Shown piece by piece: positions 6,958 through 10,976 of a stretch of 10,976 bases of DNA. Position numbers and translations under genes: made by a program. Source of the stretch: BB31 sp964582525 (GTDB lineage Bacteria; Pseudomonadota; Gammaproteobacteria; Beggiatoales; Beggiatoaceae); NCBI GenBank assembly GCA_964582525.1, contig CAZOSP010000112.1:1-10976 (forward strand), given 5' to 3'. The notes under the pieces are model-generated. The model was not told the origin of the DNA, made no database searches, and was given only the letters and a program-made list of their open reading frames with translations. Every line of letters starts with the position of its first letter. Within the stretch, counting starts at the first letter, position 1.

Positions 6958-6973
6958 CATGATCCTAATCATG
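6958..6973. promoter_or_regulatory. Fnr/Crp-type operator upstream of first rhodanese
   Basis: CATGAT-CCTA-ATCATG has the same fixed bases as the porin operator at 3996-4011, including the flanking G on each side. Its centre (6965.5) is 29.5 bp before the -10 box, exactly the -41.5 class II position if the start is near 7007. It lies about 40 bp after the stop of the MBL-fold gene. Confidence 0.65.
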
Positions 6974-6994
6974 GTGGTTGGCGCAGAACACGTT

Positions 6995-7000
6995 TACAAT
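6995..7000 (+). promoter_or_regulatory. -10 box of the rhodanese promoter
   Basis: TACAAT matches the -10 consensus at five of six positions. The -35 zone (near 6972-6977) is poor and lies at the edge of the palindrome, which suggests an activated promoter. Confidence 0.5.
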
Positions 7001-7034
7001 AGCGTTTTTTACTCAAAGATAAGGAGTTTTACGG

Positions 7035-7511
7035 ATGCAACAGCCTTTATACACCACGCTGCTACTGGGGCTTGTCCTCAGCCTGCCGGTCACCACTTTT
7101 GCTTACGATGCCACGCTGGCGGAACGTCTGCACAAAGACCTCACCAGCCAACGCGACCAGAAATTCTTGGTAGAAAAAAGCTGCAAAGTATCTGCTGAAG
7201 ACGTACTAAAATCCCTAGCAAACAAGGAAAATATCACCTTGCTGGATATTCGCACCCAAGCCGAGCAAGATGTCGTCGGTCTGACCCATCCTAACAGCTT
7301 GTTTATCCCGCTGGAGAAGCTGATGCTCAAAGAAAATCTCGACCGCCTGCCCAAAGACGGCAAAATCGTGGTGATCTGCCATTCCGGCAACCGCGCCGCG
7401 TTTGCCACCAGTTTGTTACAAGCGATAGGTTTTGATAATCTTATGTTTCTCAATGGCGGCTTGATTCAACTGATTACCCAGTTGACACCAAAATCCGTCC
7501 CCTTACAATAA
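7035..7511 (+). CDS. Periplasmic rhodanese-like sulfurtransferase
   Basis: The 158-residue product has a signal peptide cleaved near TFA/YD (residue 23) and one rhodanese domain from about 50 to 145. The acidic loop LLDIRTQAEQD lies at 69-79 and the catalytic loop CHSGNR at 115-120. Its Cys115 would carry the persulfide, and the six-residue loop is the size used for sulfur rather than phosphate or arsenate substrates. It ends without the usual final 'GW' helix, after FLNGGL. AAGGAG precedes the ATG by nine bases. It is first in its transcript, under the Fnr-type promoter. The likely task is handling sulfane sulfur or thiosulfate in the periplasm. The acceptor is unknown; small-thiol or protein partners are both possible. 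Confidence 0.9.
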   Translation: MQQPLYTTLLLGLVLSLPVTTFAYDATLAERLHKDLTSQRDQKFLVEKSCKVSAEDVLKSLANKENITLLDIRTQAEQDVVGLTHPNSLFIPLEKLMLKENLDRLPKDGKIVVICHSGNRAAFATSLLQAIGFDNLMFLNGGLIQLITQLTPKSVPLQ

Positions 7512-7521
7512 TTCAACCTCG

Positions 7522-7550
7522 GCTAACCTCACAAGAGGTTAGCTTTTTTT
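7522..7550 (+). terminator. Intrinsic terminator between the two rhodanese genes
   Basis: A perfect 9-bp stem, GCTAACCTC / GAGGTTAGC, with an ACAA loop is followed by seven T. It lies 11 bp after the first rhodanese and 23 bp before the second. The second gene therefore depends on read-through or its own short promoter. Confidence 0.92.
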
Positions 7551-7572
7551 ATCCACTAAAGGAGCTTTATCC

Positions 7573-8091
7573 ATGAAAAAAAACCTGCTCACCGCAGCCA
7601 TTCTCACCCTCGGCTTAACCACTTCGGCTTACGCAGGCAACAGCCTGATTAAAGAAACCGATGTCGAGGCCATTGCCCTCAAAGTCGCCAGCGACACGAT
7701 GCAAGCCGGTTACAAACTCATCAGCGTTGCCGATCTCAAAGCCATGATCGATGTCAAAGAAGATTTCGTACTGATTGATGCGCATCCGAAAAATGAATTC
7801 GATCTAGCTTATGTTGACGGCGCGATCAATTTTGGCTTTCAATCCAAACGTGCCGGCAAATGGGAAGATGACATGACCGTCAAAGGCGCGACCCAAGACG
7901 ACTACCGCGCTGCATTGGGTGCGGATAAAGGCAAAAAAATCGTGATTTACTGCGGTTTCACCAAATGCGGACGCTCGCACAACGCCGCTGCCTGGGCGAT
8001 GGAATTGGGCTACACCAACGTCTATCGCGCACCGGGCGGCATTTCTGCCTGGATGGACGCAGGCTATCCATACAAAACCAACATTAAATAA
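7573..8091 (+). CDS. Periplasmic rhodanese-like protein, CGFTKCGR loop
   Basis: The 172-residue product has a signal peptide cleaved near AYA/GN (residue 21). The rhodanese domain runs from about 45 to 165: VLIDAHPKNEFDLAYVDGAINF, then the catalytic loop YCGFTKCGRSHNAA with Cys127 and Cys132, then GYTNVYRAPGGISAWMDAGYP. Two cysteines five apart in the loop could allow a disulfide or a Cys-to-Cys persulfide relay, unlike the single-Cys upstream protein. AAAGGAG precedes the ATG. A strong terminator stands in front, so its level is probably lower than, or separate from, the first rhodanese. Its 3' end is repeated at 8764-8934 and 9396-9458, marking this gene as the parent or sister of an expanded and decayed family. 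Confidence 0.9.
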   Translation: MKKNLLTAAILTLGLTTSAYAGNSLIKETDVEAIALKVASDTMQAGYKLISVADLKAMIDVKEDFVLIDAHPKNEFDLAYVDGAINFGFQSKRAGKWEDDMTVKGATQDDYRAALGADKGKKIVIYCGFTKCGRSHNAAAWAMELGYTNVYRAPGGISAWMDAGYPYKTNIK

Positions 8092-8106
8092 CTGGTAAGG
8101 GTTCAC

Positions 8107-8190
8107 CTCCCTTTGGAAAAGGGGGGATTGAGGGATTTTCTATCAGGCTGTCTGGTGCAAATCCCCCCCTTGCCCCTTTTTTAAAGGAGG
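8107..8190. repeat. 84-bp C/G-run palindromic repeat
   Basis: CCTCCCTTTGGAAAAGG plus a G run and ATT on the left is mirrored on the right by AAT, a C run, CCCCTTTTTTAAAGGAGG. The 30-bp middle is unpaired. This arrangement (short AT core between G and C runs) resembles miniature palindromic elements scattered through many bacterial genomes. It starts 15 bp after the rhodanese stop and could fold in RNA and act as that gene's 3' boundary. Confidence 0.65.
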
Positions 8191-8209
8191 ACTGAACGGA
8201 TACAATAAG

Positions 8210-8255
8210 TGAAACCCATCGTGCAAGGTTATTATACCGTGAACGATGGGTTTCA
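8210..8255. repeat. 13-bp perfect inverted repeat
   Basis: TGAAACCCATCGT (8210-8222) and ACGATGGGTTTCA (8243-8255) pair perfectly around a 20-bp loop. The right arm is the end of the family B repeat, so this is probably a terminal part of that element. Confidence 0.65.
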
Positions 8256-8315
8256 GCGCGATAAAATCCATACTAAATCAAGCATTTTGACGCGCCTCTA
8301 CCCATCCTACCGCGC
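8247..8315 (-). repeat. Dispersed repeat, copy 2 (family B, inverted)
   Basis: Its reverse complement aligns end to end with 3178-3247. Both ends (GGATGGGTAGAGG and TTTATCGCGC..GAAACCCA) are nearly identical and the centre is diverged. It sits 46 bp before the FitA-like gene. Confidence 0.7.
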
Positions 8316-8361
8316 TCTGACTCTGCGGGTACGCAAAACACGGGTGCAGCGGAGATAAGAA

Positions 8362-8628
8362 ATGTCTAGTTTAACGCTGCACAACCTTGACGAAAGCATC
8401 GTCAATGCGCTGAAAATACGGGCGCAACGACATGGTGTGAGTATTGAAGCCGAGCATCGGCACATTCTGGAAATGGTCTTAAAAAAACCGGCTAAACCCA
8501 AATTTGCCGTTGCATTGATGCAAATTCCCCAAGTCGGCTTGGATTCAGATTTCGAGCGCAAACAAGATGAGCGTGTTGACCGAAGCCGAAGCGCAAGTAT
8601 GGGGACGTTTGCGCGTACCGCATTATGA
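8362..8628 (+). CDS. FitA-like antitoxin with altered C-terminus
   Basis: The product starts MSSLTLHNLDESIVNALKIRAQ, a ribbon-helix-helix DNA-binding domain, and continues HGVSIEAEHRHILEMVLKKP with the FitA-type toxin-binding tail ending VGLDSDFERKQDE. GGAGAT precedes the ATG by five bases. In family members the protein ends shortly after this tail. Here the frame runs on for about 17 residues (VDRSRSASMGTF...) in DNA that codes the toxin in another frame. The true end seems lost in the deletion that removed the start of fitB. The antitoxin may still bind DNA, but its partner is broken. Confidence 0.75.
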   Translation: MSSLTLHNLDESIVNALKIRAQRHGVSIEAEHRHILEMVLKKPAKPKFAVALMQIPQVGLDSDFERKQDERVDRSRSASMGTFARTAL

Positions 8629-8752
8629 AAATGCCCTAGACAAGCAAATTGCCGCCACCGCATTAACGCATGATTTAACGCTGCTTACCCGCAACGTAAA
8701 CGACTTTGCGACAACGGGCGTTGTGCTGCTTAATCCGTTTCAAACGCAGTAG
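8567..8752 (+). pseudogene. FitB/VapC-like PIN toxin, N-terminus deleted
   Basis: The 61 remaining codons read LTEAEAQVWGRLRVPHYENA, LDKQIAATALTHDLTLLTRN and then VNDFATTGVVLLNPF, the C-terminal part of FitB-type PIN-domain ribonucleases. About 80 residues are missing, including the usual 'LDTNVIS' start with the first catalytic Asp and the following Glu. The remnant overlaps the end of the FitA-like frame, so a single internal deletion joined antitoxin and toxin. Without the early acidic residues it should be inactive as a nuclease. Confidence 0.8.
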
Positions 8753-8763
8753 CCAGACAAGCC

Positions 8764-8934
8764 GTGGACAAAGGCAAAAAAATCGTGATTTACTGCGGTT
8801 TCACTCAATGCGGACGCTCGCATAACGCGGCGGCGTGGGTGATGGAATTAGGCTACACCAATGTCTATCGCGCACCGGGCGGCATTTCTGCCTGAATGGA
8901 CGCAGGCTATCCATACAAAACCAACATCAAGTAA
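8764..8934 (+). pseudogene. Rhodanese pseudogene, C-terminal part only
   Basis: This stretch matches the last 55 codons of the rhodanese gene ending at 8091, from DKGKKIVIYCGFT to YPYKTNIK and the stop. It keeps both loop cysteines, with Lys changed to Gln (CGFTQCGR) and one Ala to Val. A TGA at 8893-8895 replaces the Trp codon of ISAW. Most differences are silent, so the copy seems to have evolved as a working gene before losing its front and gaining the stop. Confidence 0.9.
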
Positions 8935-8989
8935 GCCCGCGTAGCCCATTATTTACCGCGATTGATGCGTTTCTCCAACCGGTAAACAC

Positions 8990-9046
8990 GCCCATAAAAA
9001 CCTGCCAAGTTTTCAAAATCTAGCAGTTTTTTAGTTTTTTATGGGC
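8990..9046. promoter_or_regulatory. Nested inverted repeats before the VapB-like gene
   Basis: GCCCATAAAAA (8990-9000) and TTTTTATGGGC (9036-9046) pair perfectly. Between them AAAACCTGCC-AAGTTTT and AAAATCTAGCAGTTTT form smaller A/T-flanked hairpin words. A possible -10, TACACT, follows at 9054-9059. It may be an operator or terminator for the toxin-antitoxin locus, or a repeat, since a similar word pair occurs at 9487-9521. Confidence 0.45.
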
Positions 9047-9093
9047 GGGGTGTTACACTATTTTCATAAATGAAACTCTGCGAGGGCAGCAGC

Positions 9094-9387
9094 ATGTACA
9101 TTCAAACCACACTAGACGACCAACTTCTGCAACAAGCTGCCAAGCTGTCTGGTTTGGCAGATAAACAAGCATTGTTGGAAGAAGCGCTACGCTTGCTGAT
9201 TCAGACTAAGAAAAAACCACCTGAAACTAAAGGCAAGCGTTATCAAATCATACATGTCCAACAGCGCGTGATGCCTTCGCGTGAAGAATTATATGATTCG
9301 GCGCGCACGAGAACAATGCCCAATCTCACCCGCGTTCGCACTGCAAAAAAACGCGGCGCAAACCCTGCAATATACAAAATCAGGTAG
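9094..9387 (+). CDS. VapB-like antitoxin without a visible toxin
   Basis: The start MYIQTTLDDQLLQQAAKLSG followed by LADKQALLEEALRLLIQ is the helix pattern of VapB antitoxins of the 'TTLDDxLLxxA' type. I place the start at ATG 9094, preceded by GAGGG at good spacing, rather than ATG 9070. The protein is 97 residues, longer than the usual 65-75. The extra tail contains RVMPSREELYDSARTRT, and its last 20 or so residues (TRVRTAKKRGANPAIYKIR) are coded by a diverged piece of the family A repeat. No PIN-domain toxin follows; instead there is a fragment of rhodanese. It is probably an orphan antitoxin, perhaps with a repeat-derived C-terminus. Confidence 0.7.
   Translation: MYIQTTLDDQLLQQAAKLSGLADKQALLEEALRLLIQTKKKPPETKGKRYQIIHVQQRVMPSREELYDSARTRTMPNLTRVRTAKKRGANPAIYKIR
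9331..9369. repeat. Family A repeat piece inside the VapB-like frame
   Basis: CGCGTTCGC, then an A run, then GGCGCAAACCCTGC align without gaps to the reverse complement of the corresponding part of copy 1, with several mismatches in the hairpin arms. It is the oldest-looking of the three copies. Confidence 0.5.
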
Positions 9388-9395
9388 GGGAATGT

Positions 9396-9458
9396 GCGCC
9401 AGGCGGAGTTTCCGCCTGGGTGGACGCGGGCTATCCATACAAAACCAACATTAAATAA
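9396..9458 (+). pseudogene. Rhodanese 3'-end fragment, third copy
   Basis: Twenty codons read APGGVSAWVDAGYPYKTNIK and a stop, matching residues 153-172 of the rhodanese ending at 8091. The final 30 bases are identical to that gene. No upstream part of the gene remains. It lies 8 bp after the VapB-like stop. Confidence 0.85.
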
Positions 9459-9486
9459 ATTATCCCTTTTTACCTCATATCACAGC

Positions 9487-9521
9487 AAAACCTGGCAGTT
9501 TTTAAAAACCTGTCAGTTTTT
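9487..9521. terminator. Tandem A/T hairpins, possible terminator
   Basis: AAAACCTGGCAGTTTT and AAAAACCTGTCAGTTTTTTT form two adjacent weak hairpins (AAAAC / GTTTT stems), the second with a T-tract. The words recur in diverged form at 8997-9035, so this may be a repeat doing double duty as a terminator. It is directly before the permease genes. Confidence 0.4.
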
Positions 9522-9536
9522 TTGGGAGCATCAAAC

Positions 9537-10055
9537 ATGTACCAAAAACCCCTGAATTTTTTACCCCCTTGGTTAGCCGGTATAGGACTAGGACTGACCC
9601 TGTTCGCCATGTTTCTATTCACCGGACATGGTTTGGGCGCGTATGGTTTTTTTCGAGATTTGGGATTCATCATCAGTGCCGAACTCGCGCCCGACTGGGC
9701 GGCAGCAAACGCCTATATCGCGCCCTACCTGAAAAAATCCAGCGACTTTTTCAGCCGTTGGATGACCTGGCAAATCATCGGCTTAGTGCTAGGCGCATTG
9801 CTCAGTAGCCTGCTATTTCGCCGTTTCGCCTTCACCATCGAGCGCGGCGCTCACGTCAGCATCGCCGCCCGTTTAGTATATGCTTTACTGGGCGGGATAT
9901 TGACCGGCTTTGGCGCGGCACTGGCAGGCGGCTGCACCAGCGGACTAGGACTGTCTGGTGGCGCGGTGCTGGCGGTTGGCGCGTTCCTCTTTTTAGCCGC
10001 TTTTTTTGTCGCTGGCATATTACTTTCAATATACACCCGGAGAATTTGGCAATGA
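9537..10055 (+). CDS. YeeE/YedE-family sulfur transport protein, first subunit
   Basis: The 172-residue membrane protein has about four to five hydrophobic segments (roughly 12-32, 78-95, 106-130, 140-165). It carries the family's first signature, GGCTSGLGLSGG at 131-142, whose Cys in TsuA-type proteins lies on the sulfur-compound path. I start at ATG 9537, with GGGAG nine bases upstream; a TTG at 9522 is also in frame but unsupported. The stop overlaps the next gene by four bases (ATGA), so the two are translated together. Single-gene TsuA proteins contain both halves, while two-gene pairs such as PmpAB split them. The likely role is uptake of thiosulfate or another sulfur species, which fits the periplasmic rhodaneses upstream. 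The substrate is inferred. Confidence 0.87.
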   Translation: MYQKPLNFLPPWLAGIGLGLTLFAMFLFTGHGLGAYGFFRDLGFIISAELAPDWAAANAYIAPYLKKSSDFFSRWMTWQIIGLVLGALLSSLLFRRFAFTIERGAHVSIAARLVYALLGGILTGFGAALAGGCTSGLGLSGGAVLAVGAFLFLAAFFVAGILLSIYTRRIWQ

Positions 10056-10654
10056 CCCCGTTTCCTCTATTTGATACGCCCCTGTGGGGCGTTTTGCTCA
10101 TCGGCATGGCGTTCGGTTTCTGGCTCGAAAGCAGCGGCTTAGGCAGTCCGCGCAAGCTCGCCGCGCAATTAAGTTTCCGCGATTGGACAGTATTCAAAGT
10201 CATGTTCACCGCCTTAAGCGTGGCGGCGATTGCCGTCCATCTGGCGGTATGGTTTGAACTGCTCGATTTCGCGTTATTAAGAGTCAACGCCACGTTTATT
10301 TGGGCAATACTCGGCGGCGGCGCGTTACTGGGATGCGGTCTTGCGCTGGGCGGTTATTGCCCCGGCACCTCGCTGGCGGGACTGTTCAGCGGACGGCTGG
10401 ACGCGCTGTTTTTTATACTGGGGATGTTACTCGGCGTATGGGGATTCGCCGCCGTTTTCGACAGCCTCCAGCCATTTTCTCAAGCCGGTGCCTTGTGTTC
10501 CCGCGCAACTTTAGACGCCTTCAGCGGTTGGGCAATAGAGATCATTTTAGCCATCATAGCGACCGCCGCCGGACTGGGTTATTACTTGGGCAGCGTACTT
10601 GAAAAACGCGGACAAGGCGTGATTCGCGCTGAAGACTTGAAGCCGCCGCAATAA
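10052..10654 (+). CDS. YeeE/YedE-family sulfur transport protein, second subunit
   Basis: The 200-residue membrane protein has segments at about 10-26, 48-68, 82-105, 118-137 and 160-180. It holds the second signature, LGGYCPGTSLAG at about 99-110, plus FGFWLESSGLGSPRKLA near the start, a typical opening of this half. I start at ATG 10052, preceded by GGAG at 10039-10042; TTG 10046 is too close to that site. It overlaps the previous stop by four bases. Together the two proteins should form a complete YeeE-like pore with conserved cysteines in each half. Cys149 (ALCSR) is an additional cysteine in a loop. No dedicated promoter or terminator is visible after it. Confidence 0.88.
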   Translation: MTPFPLFDTPLWGVLLIGMAFGFWLESSGLGSPRKLAAQLSFRDWTVFKVMFTALSVAAIAVHLAVWFELLDFALLRVNATFIWAILGGGALLGCGLALGGYCPGTSLAGLFSGRLDALFFILGMLLGVWGFAAVFDSLQPFSQAGALCSRATLDAFSGWAIEIILAIIATAAGLGYYLGSVLEKRGQGVIRAEDLKPPQ

Positions 10655-10687
10655 ATTTTTCTCATTCCCTGTTACCCGGAGGAATGC

Positions 10688-10930
10688 CTACCGCGTCGCG
10701 CCAGCGGTGCGCTCGAAAACCGATTTGCGTAACATACGCATGGCTACACTGCGCAGCGTACCCATCATTTGAGCCTGATTTCCAGATTTTATTCTGATGT
10801 CGTCTTCTTTCAGGGTCACGTCACGAATCCAATGATCGGATTCAACGCTCCCATGTTTTCTGATGGCATGGGATAATTCTTCTGTGGAATCAGTACCCTC
10901 AGTCGCCTTATTCGTTATGTAGGGGGCTGT
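10688..10930 (-). pseudogene. ISAs1-type transposase C-terminal remnant
   Basis: Read on the minus strand, the frame gives YITNKATEGTDSTEELSHAI, then RKHGSVESDHWIRDVTLKED, DIRIKSGNQAQMMGTLRSVA and MRMLRKS, ending at TAG 10688-10690. This follows the C-terminal pattern of ISAs1-family DDE transposases (HW-IEN--HW-LDV-F-ED--R...N-A---LR--A-N-LR). The first Trp of the HW pair is Gly here, the usual C-terminal tail is replaced by unrelated residues, and the frame is closed upstream by a stop near the window end. It is a decayed fragment, not a working transposase. Confidence 0.65.
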
Positions 10931-10936
10931 TTGCGC

Positions 10937-10970
10937 CGTATCCGCCGGATGTTAAGGCATGGCGGATACG
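10937..10970. repeat. 10-bp perfect inverted repeat, REP-like
   Basis: CGTATCCGCC (10937-10946) and GGCGGATACG (10961-10970) pair around a 14-bp loop and are followed by CTTCGC at the window edge. The 'GGCGGATACGCTTCGC' word is typical of small intergenic palindromes found in many gammaproteobacteria. The element probably continues past the window. Confidence 0.5.
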
Positions 10971-10976
10971 CTTCGC

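Noticed and set aside
8835..9023. Plus-strand open frame of 62 codons over the second rhodanese copy
   Set aside because: It is an out-of-frame reading of the rhodanese pseudogene and following non-coding DNA.
9459..9536. A third Fnr-type site before the YeeE genes
   Set aside because: No TGAT-N4-ATCA core is present in this stretch; only weak A/T hairpins are seen.

Overview
The window looks like a piece of a chromosome from a sulfur-handling gammaproteobacterium, with a Thiothrix/Thiotrichales-like organism as my best guess. This is inference from gene content (lipopolysaccharide Kdo transferase, outer-membrane porin, periplasmic rhodaneses, YeeE/YedE sulfur permeases), a base composition near 50 % GC, and many small dispersed repeats. 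No rRNA, tRNA or CRISPR array is visible.

Layout. Positions 1-489 are a scrap zone: the cut-off end of an IS3-type transposase, a hairpin repeat and short AT-rich direct repeats. Positions 490-2719 hold two cell-envelope genes, a family 2 glycosyltransferase and waaA (kdtA). Positions 2720-3370 carry no convincing gene but contain two dispersed repeats that recur elsewhere in the window. Positions 3371-5266 hold a Crp/Fnr-family regulator, probably starting at a rare CTG codon, and a porin. A 73-bp palindrome follows, then a BrnT/BrnA-type toxin-antitoxin pair (5387-5870).

Positions 5985-8091 form a periplasmic sulfur block: an exported metallo-beta-lactamase-fold protein whose metal site is partly degenerate, and two exported rhodaneses separated by a clean intrinsic terminator. 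From 8092 to 9458 the DNA is accessory and decayed. It holds two palindromic repeats, a FitA-like antitoxin fused by deletion to the tail of its FitB toxin, an orphan VapB-like antitoxin, and two extra partial copies of the 3' end of the second rhodanese. Positions 9537-10654 hold two overlapping YeeE/YedE membrane proteins, probably a two-part sulfur-compound permease. The window closes with a decayed ISAs1-type transposase tail on the minus strand and a short inverted repeat.

How the parts may work together. The permease pair, the rhodaneses and the MBL-fold protein fit uptake and transfer of reduced sulfur (thiosulfate, sulfane sulfur). The most interesting regulatory signal is an identical Fnr/Crp-type palindrome, CATGAT-N4-ATCATG, upstream of both the porin and the first rhodanese. 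In each case it is centred about 30 bp before a good -10 box, the class II activator position. The Fnr-family regulator lies directly before the porin and its stop codon overlaps the first site, so it is the natural candidate to control both. The second theme is repeated capture and decay of toxin-antitoxin modules beside copies of the rhodanese 3' end.
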